Origin: Sporodiniella umbellata | Lineage: Eukaryota > Mucoromycota > Mucoromycetes > Mucorales > Rhizopodaceae | Assembly: GCA_025677835.1 (NCBI GenBank) | Contig: JAIXMR010000069.1 | Span: forward strand, 62,001 to 126,000 | Direction of reading: 5' to 3' | Length of the DNA stretch: 64,000 nt | In this document: positions 46,158 to 57,363 of the stretch, piece by piece | Layout of the letters: every line of letters begins with the position of its first letter | Numbering within the stretch: the stretch's first letter is position 1 | Translations under genes and position numbers: made by a program | Notes under the pieces: generated by a model | The model's input: the letters and a program-made list of their open reading frames with translations, nothing else | Told to the model about the DNA's origin: nothing | Databases searched by the model: none

Positions 46158-47279
46158 CTAAGACCAATCCATCCATTTTCGTGTTCTTCTATAATGAAAC
46201 TTGAGATAGTCTTTCAAAAGAACAACACTCTGAGACCGTCTTTCGATATCGGAAGCCAAAGGTAAAGTAGCCCCTTCCCTATCACGATAGATAAAGGGTA
46301 GCCTTAGCACATAGGCACTACCACGTCCAAGCGAGAGGGGCTCAGCAAACCCAAGGTCATCCACCATGGGCTCGCTCATACCAGTGGCATGAATCTAGTC
46401 AACATGATGAGTCAAAGCAACGAAAGAGAGAGAGAGCCTTACCTTGATTCTGGGTTCGAGAGTCACCGTCACGTCTTCATCGGGCGTGACAAAATAGAGC
46501 CGCATGAGTTGAGCGGTGATTTCGTTCGGGTGGGTATGGACTGGCGTGGTATGGGTCGTAGGATTAGAGTAACAGAAAGGACAGGTCATGAAGATACTCA
46601 AGTCTTGATGAATAAAGTGATTGCCGTGCTCTTTTGGGTGGGACGCATGGCCCAGTTTACAGACTCTGCCATCCCCACAACTCAAAAAACGGTGTCCCTG
46701 AGCACATTCGTATTCGGCCCCTACATAACCACGCACCAAACCACGTACCCTGTCCCGTGCTTTGTTGTGTCTCTGGTGTTTTTTGACATTGACTTCTTTG
46801 TGCTGAAACAGCTGTCGGGTAATCACCGCCGGTGTAGATGCAGCTGCTGGGGTAGATCCTAACGCTGGGAAGCCTACCAGAGACACGCTTGCTGCCACCG
46901 TCGCTGGCTTTTCATCCCCCAAAACAGGCCATTCTTCCTGATGAGAGATATAAGCCCTGTTTCGTGCATCTTTCGTGAGCTGCTCTTGTTGATGTAGCTT
47001 GATCTCATTCACTGTCGTGATAGACCAAGGAATCAGATAGTTGGTATTGTTAAGAAATCCTTCAGTTTTGTCTAAACCATGCGAGTTTTTGTAAAAAAAG
47101 TGGGGTCCCAAAAGAAGAAGAGCTGCGTCATCCGTACTTGACGGTCCATCGCATTTAAGTACCAGTCGTTGATATATCCCCAGCTTGGATTGCTTGATAT
47201 CTAAGAAACTCATATCCTTACCACGACAGCATGTAAATTGATCGTAAAATGTAAAATTGGCCTCCTGTATGTGTGTGTG

Positions 47280-47310
<31 letters not shown>

Positions 47311-48482
47311 TTTTTTTTGTCAGTATTCTAGCAACCCCCAAAACACTTCTTGATCCTTACCAGAATATCAAACGGATCATCTCGTAATTTTTGAGTACGC
47401 CCACAGGTACATGCATGGAACAGTGTCAGCCCACTACTGTGTTTTGCACTATCCACCAGGTTGGAACGATCGTCTTTTTTTTGTGAATAAGAACTTTCGT
47501 GCCCTATCTTAGATGAACAAGACAGACTATCAACATGCAACTCAAAAGAAAAAGAGAGAAAGGACTTACTTTTAAACGGCAACATCGATCCGTCAAACTA
47601 TGACATTCACAACTCTGTCGATCTTTTTTCCAAACAGAATCGCATTCACGTTCCAAGATGTCTGCGTAATCATCTTTGCATACTCCTCTGGCCAATGCGT
47701 TGTATTGTTGAAGGGCACTATCACGCTAACAAAACATAAGCCTCTTTTTGGGTGTCTATCCACGCTTACCTTCCATCGATGGTACTTTTCAGGATAATAG
47801 GTAGGCGAATCTTGCAAATAAAATTCGTTGCAGCTCTGCATTACATTATGACAATGGTTTTTGGAAAACACTCTCTCGATCTCAATGTTTTCCTTGATCT
47901 TTTTTCTCAATATCACTTCAATCTGTTGAATCATTCCTTTCGTACTGGGATACTGACTAGCCAAAATCTCTCTGAAATTGCTTCCGTTTTCCTCCATCCG
48001 TTGGTTGAACAAAAAATGCAAGAGCGGTACAGCAGCCGTGGCAAAGTGTATAGGAAGCGGTAGAGGAATCGATTTTGCATCATTGATCTTTTTATGTAAT
48101 GGGTGTCGTGTCGTAGCGTTTTTTGACCAGCCGTTGACAAAACTTTTTAGGAGACCTCCCCGGTATTCCTGTGGTAAAGTGCTGGACACAGAATCGACCT
48201 TGATCTGGTTCAAAAGATCCGTGAGTGAGGGAGGGTCGTGATGGTGATATATATTTTCTTTGCAGATCTCCGTAGTATCCAAGGGTATGATGTGAAGAAT
48301 AGGTTGTGTAGTCGAAGGAAGCAAAAAAAGAGATTTGACATCTACTGAAGCACTGGACGAACCCCCATAGTCTTGGGATGCGGGTGTAAGATGTAATGCT
48401 CGGAATATTCCTTTCAATCTTGTTTGCAAATACTCTTGAGCCTTCTTGACTGCAGATGTCGTAACTTCTGAAAATGGAACCT

Positions 48483-48516
<34 letters not shown>

Positions 48517-49002
48517 TAAAAGTAAACCTAACTGACTTATCGCTCTACATAGCCCAAACCCTCAAAAACTTACATCCGTTACAACAAATACCAATAAAGG
48601 AACACCTTTGGCTGGGCCCCACCAGCCTATAAAGTTAGCATTCGTACGGTCAGCCTCTTTTCTTTCGAAAAGTGTAAATGGCGCAGAGATATCCCAATAC
48701 TTCCAACAGCATGTTGTAAACTGAGTCAAATGTGTATACATGTTTGCTTTTGTCTGAGAAAGGTCTACTAACAGAGACAGAAAATCAGACGGCAACAAGG
48801 AGGGTGGTAGAATTGGCTTGGGATATGAAGGTTAGCCCTATAAAAGGCTTTGTTGTTCGCTCACTTACAATAACAAGATGTGATATAGTAAACATAAACA
48901 GTAACCCTTTCATAGTCAAGTTTTGATAATCTGTAATTGTATGCTGTTATACATCATAAGATACATACGGTTGGCCCATGATTTATTGTTTGATTGCTTT
49001 AT

Positions 49003-49041
<39 letters not shown>

Positions 49042-49447
49042 GCTTACCTTGGTTTGAACGGTCAATAGACTTGTATCCAAGGTAGAATCCAAGAACAAAT
49101 AAACTGTGCTCGTCCCTTTATTAATATACATTTGAATTCCTCCTTCGATGAGCTATATTTGTATTATGGGCAAACAAGTCAACCAAAAGACAGAAACACA
49201 GAAACAGAGAAAGAGGGCTATGAGCGCGTCTTCTGAAATCGGTTCCCTAGATTACCTCAATAGTGCCCCCTTTTAAAGGCTGTTTTCGATCACTGAATAC
49301 TTCCATTTCCACTATTTGATTGGCCAACATGGCCGGATTCGAATTGCCTGCTTTATTCGAGACCCCAAATAGAGAAATGATGGTCAATCCAGAGTTCTGA
49401 ATTGCGGAGAGTTCTGTTTGTTCTAATAGTTCATTGACATCATCCAT
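46158..49447 (-). CDS. SMG8: SMG8-like nonsense-mediated decay factor
   Basis: Nine exons: 49447-49256, 49152-49048, 48943-48869, 48816-48574, 48480-47770, 47725-47570, 47507-47361, 47264-46443 and 46394-46158, giving 895 aa (human about 990). Landmarks: N-terminal G-domain-like LTIISLFGVSNKAGNS, GGIQMYIN, TMKGLLFMFTISHLVI, central C-x-C regions (KDRQSCECHSLTDRCC, HACTCGRTQKLRDDPFDIL, ANFTFYDQFTCC), and the C-terminal zinc-like cluster YECAQGHRFLSCG with MTCPFCYS. RDDPFD and EC..GHRF are strongly diagnostic of SMG8. With SMG9 it restrains the SMG1 kinase, which phosphorylates UPF1 in NMD, so an SMG1/SMG9 system is predicted in this genome. Its ATG lies only 54 bp after the RabGAP stop on the same strand. 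Confidence 0.9.
47269..47318. repeat. GT microsatellite followed by poly-T, inside an SMG8 intron
   Basis: About 13 GT units (47269-47294) run into 25 T. On the coding strand this is an A-run then CA repeat just upstream of the exon 8 acceptor. Confidence 0.8.
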
Positions 49448-49501
49448 TGGGAGATTTCCAAAGAAAATAAAAAAAAAAAAAAAAAAAAAGAAAAAAGTAA
49501 T

Positions 49502-51507
49502 TTATTTTTCAATCAAGCATTTAAGGTTATGAAGTCTTTGTCGCAGTCCCTTTCTTTCCTTTTCACTTTCAGCGTGCTTTTCTTGAATTTCAATAATCAT
49601 GCTTGTCACACCTTCCAGCTGATGTTCTAAAGCCATGTTTCGCTCCCTCAGAGCTGCGTTTTTTATGTACAAACTCTCCATTTCATCTTTGACTCTGGTT
49701 TCAATTTCAGTCGGTAAAACCTCTAGTGTTTTTTTCAAATCGTTGGTATGTTGACGATAAGCTTCATTTTCGTCGTGAATACGTACAATATCCATTTTCA
49801 CTGAGATCAATTCTGAAGCTAGCCTAGTGTGCTCCTCATTGAGTTTGTTATAGTCATGGTCCATTTTATGTACAGATTCTTGTAGCTGTTTATTTTGCTT
49901 TTTCAAAGATTCGATTATCTGCGCTTCGTTATTCGTTTTAGAAAACTCTACTTGAAAGTCTCTTGCTAAACGGTCCAGTCGTTTAGTAGCTATATTCACT
50001 TGAAGTGCATCCAAAACAATCAAATTAGGATCCTGATAAGAATTAAAAAAAAGTGAGCTACATGTCTTCTTTGCTAGCTATCAAGTGTACCTGGTATATA
50101 AAGCTTAAACTGTTTTTAAGAAAGTGTGCCAAATCATCAAATTCAAGGCTCAGCAAAATAGACTGGTTCCTTTCGATGACTGCCAATGAGAAATGAAACA
50201 AGGACATAACATCTTCCACAAATATGATATCATACACACGATAGATGGTTTCTATTGGGAATGTACATGAAAACAGCGTACTAAACCAAGAGTGAGAATA
50301 CGTGCTCACTTTTATGCCATTGATTTCAAGATGTTTTTGCAGGTGAGGAAATCTGTCTCCAACAAGTCTCTCTAGCTGATACAGTTTGCGTAGTATCGTA
50401 TTGGATTGCGGTAGGTAATGACTTCTAAGCCCGTACCTGCTCATAAGTTGCACAAGAACACAAAACGCTTCTTCTTCGGGCATCTATACTGACAGTGAGT
50501 ATCAATTTAATATTTCGGTAGCTTACATTGTGCAATAGAGGCAAAGTTATACAAAGAATATTTTGGTTGTACCCAACCTCCTTATCATACAATGAATACG
50601 CTTTGGCAATATCGAACAAGGCCTCTTTCTGGTGTTGGTCTTCTAGTGATGTCATCTTGGATATATCGCGCATGATTGCTTTTTCGTAAACAGACTCCTC
50701 CTTCAAAAGTTGCATATATTCTTCCTCCAATTTGGTGCTCTTGCTTTTTGACAAGAGCTGCCAAATCATACCTCGTAACGATGGTGGAATACCTTTTTGT
50801 ATTTGAGCTTTTAGCTCTTTAGCTCCAGATTTACTCAAGCCATTGAAATCTGAGATCACTTTGGACCAAAACTCTAGATTTTTTTTTTTTTTTTTTTTTG
50901 AAAGTTTTACAAAACACTGTATCACACACGTTTTTTTTTTTTTTTTTTTCTAAATACCCCAATCAAAATCCTCCGGCGGCTTGTCTTCCTCAATGTTGAT
51001 ATACGAACGTAGATCTTCAGTACTATTCTGTATGAAATTCGAGGTGTTAAGTACCGAGCCATTGTTGTCTAGACGTGCCAGCAGTAAATCATAATTGGAA
51101 GCGCTCGATATAAAGGAGTGAATTGAAGACATTGTAGATTGGTGGCTTTCGTGCCTTTTATGGCTCCTAAAGTTATCTACACTATTTTCCGAGTCTGAAC
51201 AAGACGTTTCCTGATCCATTTGTTGCAAGTTGATCAAAAGATCTTTTGTGTTTTCATTGTCATCAATCATAGATTGTCGACTAGCGACTCTATCCTCTTC
51301 TGTTGGCTCTGCCCAAAAGTGCCCCGAGTCGATTTTTACTTTACACAAGCTTTTCTCTTGATGGCTTGCTACTGTATTTAACGAACTACTCTCTGCATCA
51401 GAAAAGCATTTCTCTTCAAAAGAAGACGCATGAATAGTAATAGAGGATTCGTTATTTATTTCCTTGTTCATAAAACCATCGTTTCTGCTGATTTCTGTTG
51501 CTGTCAT
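49502..51507 (-). CDS. TBC-domain RabGAP with C-terminal coiled coil (Gyp5/EVI5-like)
   Basis: Exons 51507-50958, 50873-50527, 50483-50091 and 50032-49502 give 606 aa. A Ser/Asp-rich N-terminus (1-180) ends EDKPPEDFDWE. The TBC domain follows (about 184-430): FWSKVISDFNGL, IQKGIPPSLRGMIWQLL, AKAYSLYDKEVGYNQNI, MPEEEAFCVLVQLMSRYGLR, TYSHSWFSTLFSCTFPIETI and RVYDIIFVEDV. A long coiled coil (about 450-605) finishes the protein. TBC proteins stimulate Rab GTP hydrolysis using an Arg finger (IxxDxxR) and a Gln finger (YxQ). Here the Gln is kept (YNQN) but the Arg position reads DISKMTS, with Lys256 at the Arg position, so activity may be reduced. EVI5/Gyp5 act in secretory and recycling traffic. 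Confidence 0.9.
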
Positions 51508-53298
51508 AAGAAAGAAAAGTATCAAGAAAAAGTATAAAATTATTTAAAAGAAATATATATATATATATATATATATAAAAAGGAAAAGAAAAAAGAAAAG
51601 GGGAAAGGAGGAAGAATAAACACGAAATGTCAGCAGCCTTGTTGATCCTTGAGTTTAAAATTTTATGCCGCTTGCGCTATTAGTAACCAAAACAGCTTTT
51701 TTATCCAACATCAGTGCTATACATAGAGGTGCATTAGCCGGTGAATATTAAAAATAACAAAAAACATAGGAAATAAACAAAATAGAGAATATGTAACAAA
51801 AATAGAACATCTGAAAGTGTAAAATCCTGTAATAACATTTTATACTTGCCTCTTCTCCTCAGTTTAGAAGCATTTCCCCCCTCAGCGATATGTGTATCGG
51901 GGGTTTTCTTAGTCTCATTTATTCAGTAAGCTTTACATGAGCCGGCTTAGTTTTGCTGTTACTTGAAGCTCTGTGCTTTTAGGGTGAATCCCACCCCTTC
52001 TTTCCTTCCCCTTTTTTTCTTTTTTTTCTTTCGTTTTCTCCTACAAATAGGTTTTAAACGTTTCGAGGAAATAAATGGCCTTTTTCTTTGTTTTTTCTTT
52101 TTTTTTTCTTTTTTTTTTTTGTCTTTGTGAGAATAATATGTATATATGGTTACATGTTGTGTATGTATCTTTATAAAGTATTTGTTGTTTACTCAAATTT
52201 TTTTTAACTTGGTACTTAAGCTTCCTTGTGACTATTTCTTCAAAAGATAGCTTCCCTAATTATAAATTTGGGTTTGAGGTATTATGTTTATTAGCTTGGG
52301 CATGTTTTTACCTCGACCTGATAGGAGCAAAAATATTTCTGCACTCAAGGATTTAATAAAAGTTACAAATAAAGTTTGTTAATCAAACAACATTGATCCT
52401 TGCATATCTGGCTGATCTGTTTACTGACAAGTACCCCCAAACTGCATTTGATACTGTTTCTAAAAAAAAAAAAGCTTAAACTATTTTTATTGGCCAAAAA
52501 GACACATTGGTGGCAAAAGCGCCATACATTTACATGTACTCATTAATTGTCATTTCATAGACGTTTAATTTGTTATCATAAGTCAACTTTTACAGCTTAA
52601 CGGACTAGGCACCTTTTTTTTAAGTATATATATATATATTGTCACCCTCCTGCTTTATACTCTTCATTTAGCCAACGACTATACATACCATTCAATTTGT
52701 AGAGCATACATTTTTCGAGTGACTCTCCCCTCAATTTGATAATGAGTTTTTTTTTTTCTTTTTTTTTTTGGCAATACGTCTTGATACTGCTTAGAAACTA
52801 GCTGTATTGTGTTGGGCCCCTCGCTTATGAAAGTATTCTCACGTTGCAGCTATTTTGTCTTACTTGATGATTCAGACAGTAGTTGCTTCAGTTTGTTTTG
52901 CCCCTATCAAAACATCTTGGTGCTTTTTTTTTTTTCTAATTTTTTTTAAGCTGGCCATCCGATGCTGTGTGTACCTCGTTACTTTAGTGAATTTTTAGCC
53001 AGACTAAGCTGTACAGAACGTTTTCTTTTTTTTCTGGCGTTGTTAGGTTATATATTGCTTACTATAGAAACCATTCTCGATAGCTTCGGCTGCTCTTTTG
53101 ATCCAAAAACAGAGGACGCGCATCACACATATATCAAACCTTAAAAGGATTTCAAGCTATTATTGGAGCGGCAGCCTAAACTTTATAAAGGGTTAGCACT
53201 AAAAAGTGACTTCAAATTATCAAAGTCATGGGCGTGAGCTTGACCCTGGATGTGTACAATTTTTTATTGTTTCCTTTATACTAGAGTATGCCAAAGGG
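51508..53298. other. Divergent intergenic region (RabGAP / PPR)
   Basis: About 1.8 kb between outward-facing genes. It holds an AT microsatellite (51554-51577), pyrimidine-rich patches near 52003-52040 and 52090-52122, and a TA repeat at 52625-52640. A 60-codon frame at 52962-53144 has no recognised motif. Promoters for both genes lie here. Confidence 0.45.
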
Positions 53299-54801
53299 AT
53301 GGTATTTCGTCCGCTCGTATGTTCTAGAAAATTGCTCTGTATTTATCAGCAAAGAATTCTAACGCGCCCCAGCTGTTTGCAACGCCAGTACTCAACGCGA
53401 CTCAACACATCTTTTAAAAGCTCGTTACTTGATTATACTGTTACCCGAGACATCAATGCACTTGTCAAAAAACTGCCCAAATCTGGCTTGCAGAGCGATT
53501 TACTACCCCTATATAATGCTGCACTAAGTAAATGTGTCAGCAAAGGCGAAATGAATCACATTGAGCGAATCAAAAATCTGATGAAAGAGCGGGGTGTACA
53601 AATGGATACAGCAACTTACAACATTCTAATGCGTCTAAAAATATCAAAGCAAGAAATCAGAGAAGAAGAGTTATTTGAAGCTTACAATGACATGCTTTCA
53701 CGTTCGATTAAACCCAATACAGCTACATTCAATACCTTTATAAAATATGCATGCCAACGTGGCTTCTGGAATGCCATTCCGCAATGGATAAAGATGATGA
53801 AAGATCGCGGTCTTTCACCAAACAAAATCACTGCGCAAACAATTTTTAGAGCACTCATCACTGAACCTGAAAATGCTAATCTATTATCAGCTTTTGATTC
53901 CATCACAACAAACGCGTCTTTAGATCCAGAATTTATACTGAATGCAGGCATTGTAGCGCTAATCAAAGAGAAACGTACGATTGTTGCCTCTGAGTTACTG
54001 GATGCATTATTTGAAAATGATAGGCCAAAGTCGATTTATTCTTACAATATCATGATTGAAGCTTTGTGCCGTCAAGGTCAACTACATACAGCAAATAACG
54101 TCTTGGATGCAATGATACACAACAGTAAGATACCCAATCCCGATGTTATTACATTCACTTCCTTAATCCATGGTACAATCAAGTGCGGAGGCGACCAAAA
54201 GGAACAGCTGGACTCGATCGTTCGTCTATATATTAAATTATTAGGCTATGGGCTAAGGCCTAATAATGTACTAAATTCGGTCATGCTGTCCTATTTTGTT
54301 AAACACTCCAAAAATCAGGAAGTAAAGGAGCTGGAGCTCTTGTCTGAAAGGCTATTAAACAACAAAGAAGGAAAGGATTTACTGAGGCAACATGGCGATA
54401 CCGAATTAATTGAAATACAAGTTTACAACATGATGATGGACCTTTACTTTTCAAAATCGCGTAATCAAACACAGCTTCCCAAACAGCCTTTTGTTATATT
54501 GCGGCATGTCATGGAGCAAAGAAAGCTCATCCCAACCACTGCTACATTAAACATATTTATACGCGGCTTAACAGATTACCATCAAGATTTGAATGCGGCG
54601 GAAAAAGTGCTCGAATTCTTGACAAGCCAAGGTGTAAAGGCCAATGAAAGAACTCTTTGGTTTTTGGTAAAAACAGCTCTCAAACAAAATCAAATGGAAA
54701 AAGCTCAGCAATGGATTCAAGAATTTGAAAAAAAGGAACGCATAGAAGGAGATGGCCTGCTATGGTTCAAATCCAAAATCTTGAAATGGAGTGAGAGTTA
54801 G
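53299..54801 (+). CDS. Mitochondrial pentatricopeptide repeat (PPR) protein
   Basis: Intronless; 500 aa from the ATG at 53299. That start gives a clean mitochondrial presequence (MVFRPLVCSRKLLCIYQQRI, then many Arg/Ser/Gln and no acids). An in-frame ATG at 53206 would add 31 non-presequence residues, so I reject it. Helical PPR repeats recur: DTATYNILMRLKISK, PNTATFNTFIKYACQRGFW, PNKITAQTIFRALI, KSIYSYNIMIEALCRQGQL, PDVITFTSLIHGTI, TTATLNIFIRGLTDYHQD and NERTLWFLVKTALKQNQ. PPR proteins bind organellar RNA and act in its maturation, stability or translation. Specific target unknown. Confidence 0.9.
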   Translation: MVFRPLVCSRKLLCIYQQRILTRPSCLQRQYSTRLNTSFKSSLLDYTVTRDINALVKKLPKSGLQSDLLPLYNAALSKCVSKGEMNHIERIKNLMKERGVQMDTATYNILMRLKISKQEIREEELFEAYNDMLSRSIKPNTATFNTFIKYACQRGFWNAIPQWIKMMKDRGLSPNKITAQTIFRALITEPENANLLSAFDSITTNASLDPEFILNAGIVALIKEKRTIVASELLDALFENDRPKSIYSYNIMIEALCRQGQLHTANNVLDAMIHNSKIPNPDVITFTSLIHGTIKCGGDQKEQLDSIVRLYIKLLGYGLRPNNVLNSVMLSYFVKHSKNQEVKELELLSERLLNNKEGKDLLRQHGDTELIEIQVYNMMMDLYFSKSRNQTQLPKQPFVILRHVMEQRKLIPTTATLNIFIRGLTDYHQDLNAAEKVLEFLTSQGVKANERTLWFLVKTALKQNQMEKAQQWIQEFEKKERIEGDGLLWFKSKILKWSES

Positions 54802-55871
54802 AATACTTGTATAGATAATTGTGTATAAATTGTTACATTAAAAAAAATAGACCCCTTCCCCTTTTAATGTGTACTGTTGTACTTGACTTTATTAATTTTG
54901 CTGATGTAAATGATCAAAGAGCAAAAAAAAAAAAAAAAAAAAGAAAAGAATCCTTGCAAAGAGCTATTGATTTCCTTGAAAGCCGATTACCATTGGATGC
55001 CTGTTATTAACATTATAGAACAAAAAACGGGCTCAGAATGTGCTGGGCGATTCCAATGGAAACTAAGAGTAGTCCCAGCAACACCTCTTAAAATTAACAG
55101 CGTATCGGAAAGAAATTTTGTATTTTACAAGAGAAAATTTGATCCAGTCTTTGCTCAGGTCAGGAAAACCAAAACCTTGACATACTACGAAAAAAGAACA
55201 ACCAAACGAAGCAAAAAAAGAATACATCTTTGAAGTCTTATATATCAAAAAATAAGACAGTTGACGAGGCTGTTAAAGGAATATGATCGCTATTTTATAT
55301 TTGTATTGGCCTTTATATTCGACACCCAAAATGACTAAAAGTACGACACTATTTACCGGTGTGTTGGTCATAGATTGATTCAACAAAGCTATCTCTTCAT
55401 TTTGTAGTTTACCCCATCCAACTAATGCTTTACTTTTTTTTTTTTTTTTTTTTTATAAATATACTCTTCTTTATGACGGAAAATCGTTTAGCACCTACGC
55501 CCTGGTCTGAAACAAAACTATCTTTTCTACATATCAAATCTATATTTCCAAGAAGAGTCTTGTAAGATACGGAAAGCCCTTTTATCTCAACATAATAGTA
55601 CAACGTAAACGAGACGCCACAGCATGAAAAAGACACTACAACGCTGCTGAGACTTTATACACTACCGCGAATTGTCGGTTGCCTCTGCAGATTGAAAGCG
55701 AGTGTCTTTCTTTTTGAGAGGGCACTAGAAAAGAAACGCTCTAGCGGAAAATCGATAGGCCGTCTTTTGGCAGTACCCTGTTCAAAGAAAGCTATACTCG
55801 ATTACTACACACTGGGTTTCAATCCGAGTGATGAGATTCGGTTTGCACCACTTTTGTTTTCTTTCGCTTTT
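54802..55871. other. Spacer with one possible gene fragment
   Basis: About 1.07 kb between the PPR and GNAT genes, including the Myb-like frame at 54910-55233 and a T-run at 55435-55454. A plus-strand frame upstream of the GNAT start (55692-55871) is open but lacks conservation with GNATs, so it is more likely 5' leader. Confidence 0.4.
54910..55233 (+). CDS. Possible SANT/Myb-like fragment
   Basis: Frame of 107 codons, preceded by poly-Lys from an A tract. The segment KADYHWMPVINIIEQKTGSE followed by CAGRFQWKLR has the spaced Trp, the hydrophobic helix and the CxxRFQ/W-K-L pattern of a Myb/SANT repeat. The tail is basic. The N-terminal part is compositionally poor and may be intron or UTR. 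No upstream exon is evident in the 108 bp after the PPR stop, so this may be a remnant or a very small gene. Confidence 0.3.
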   Translation: MIKEQKKKKKKEKNPCKELLISLKADYHWMPVINIIEQKTGSECAGRFQWKLRVVPATPLKINSVSERNFVFYKRKFDPVFAQVRKTKTLTYYEKRTTKRSKKRIHL

Positions 55872-56378
55872 ATGGAACTTACATACACACCCGCCACCCT
55901 CGATCATTTGAAGATTATCAGTCAATACGAGCAAGAGTCATACCATCCTGATGAAGCTGCTTCTGAACAGAAATTTAGGGATCGTATCGGATACGCCGCC
56001 CAATCTGGCCCTGAGTTGTTTCTGGTTGCTCAGATATCAGGCCAAGTGGCAGGGTTTGTTTGTTCCACACTTTCTCATGAAGAGCTTGTAACGGATGAGT
56101 CGATGGAATCTCACGAACACGGCGGAAGGACGGTTTGCTTACATAGCGTGTGTGTATCCCCCTCTTTACGTCATAAAGGTATCGCCACGCAACTGTTGAA
56201 ACATTGGATCTCTTTACTTCGAAAAGTCAACCGGGAGCAAAGGAAATACAACCGTATCTCTCTCCTTAGCAGGCCGACTCTGTTAAAGCTTTATGAAAAC
56301 GTAGGCTTTGTCAACTTGGGTAAAAGTAAAGTTGTACATGGCCCTGAACCTTGGTTTGATTGTATATTGGAACTTTAA
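55872..56378 (+). CDS. GNAT N-acetyltransferase, AANAT/Paa1-like
   Basis: Intronless, 168 aa, from MELTYTPATLDHLKIISQYE. The GNAT core is clear: EQESYHPDEAAS (the substrate-side helix seen in serotonin N-acetyltransferases), LFLVAQISGQVAGFVCST, LHSVCVSPSLRHKGIATQLL (motif A with R-x-x-G-x-A for acetyl-CoA pyrophosphate) and RPTLLKLYENVGFVNLG (motif B). Fungal relatives such as yeast Paa1 acetylate polyamines or arylalkylamines in the cytosol. The ATG at 55872 matches the family start; the open frame begins further upstream but is not conserved. The next gene starts only 50 bp after the stop, across an 18-20 nt T-run. Confidence 0.88.
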   Translation: MELTYTPATLDHLKIISQYEQESYHPDEAASEQKFRDRIGYAAQSGPELFLVAQISGQVAGFVCSTLSHEELVTDESMESHEHGGRTVCLHSVCVSPSLRHKGIATQLLKHWISLLRKVNREQRKYNRISLLSRPTLLKLYENVGFVNLGKSKVVHGPEPWFDCILEL

Positions 56379-56428
56379 TTTTTTTTTTTTTTTTTTTCTT
56401 TTGGCTTTGTTTCTTTTACAATAAAATA

Positions 56429-57363
56429 ATGTTAACCAAAGCCAGTGCATTTCCCTGGCTTGTTATGGCATTGGTTCTATACTTTGTCTTTCCGCCTATA
56501 ATTAAGACACTACTTTGGGGAGAGGGTTAGGAATGTCCAAGCTGTAGTTTATACCAACTTATTTTACTCTCACTAGATGAGCTAAAGCTTGTTGATCTTG
56601 CAAAAGAAATGGACCAAGCAGATCAAACTTTTTACAGTAGATTGGGTGTGGAGGTAACATGTTGAGATAGAAACAATGACAAAACAAATACAAAAAAAAT
56701 GCCCTGTATTCAACAGTATATACAATAGGTTAGTGCCAGCATTAAAGAGATCAACAAAGCATATCGACAGTTGGTTGTAAAACAGCAGTATGTGTACAGA
56801 TTCAAGGGCCTATACTTATTCTTTTTTGTTTTGTGATTGTTTGGTAAAGCCCAGAGATTAGCAATTCTGAGGAGTTTGATGTGAACAGCGAGATTGCATA
56901 TATTTTACGTACGCCAAAGTTAAAGGCACTGTACGATTCGATTTTGACTGCAGATGGTCGTCATCAAATTCCTATTTGGAAAGGGTTTTATTACCTTTAC
57001 ACCCGACATAAGATCCCTTGTATGATGCTGGTCTCAATCTTTAGCATATGCCTATTAGAATATATCAAAGCCTGGAACAGCTATTGGTCTGAGCGAGTGA
57101 TCGTCGAGCAGTTTATCAAAAACGCCAAAATCATGGCACAGAAAATATCTGATAAACACCTTTCGGCCTCTACACACAAAAGTTTTATGGATCTAGGCGA
57201 CCGAACGATCCGGTGCGAGATTACAAGCGAAAGAGAGATTTGGATTGTGGATGACGAGAGGGGAAGAACACCTTTGGATGTCTCTAGTCTGTTAGAGAAG
57301 CCCACACTGTCCTCACTTTCAATACCCAAAGGTTTATTGCGTTTATTTAAAAGACTAAATTAA
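56429..57363 (+). CDS. ER membrane J-domain protein, DNAJC25/Erj5-like, with HPE motif
   Basis: Exons 56429-56525, 56577-56653, 56729-56787 and 56850-57363 give 248 aa. The first exon encodes a signal anchor (FPWLVMALVLYFVFPPII). The J-domain follows: QTFYSRLGVEVSASIKEINK, then AYRQLVVKQHPEIS, and a final helix TPKLKALYDSIL. The invariant HPD is HPE (His78-Pro79-Glu80). A second membrane segment (CMMLVSIFSICLLEYI) is followed by KAWNSYWSERVIVEQF, matching the post-TM part of DNAJC25. It should present the J-domain to the ER lumen and help BiP, if the HPE variant works. Its TAA overlaps the RPA2 stop on the opposite strand. Confidence 0.85.

Noticed and set aside
53206..53298. Earlier ATG of the PPR gene
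   Set aside because: The added 31 residues contain acids and spoil the mitochondrial presequence that starts at 53299.
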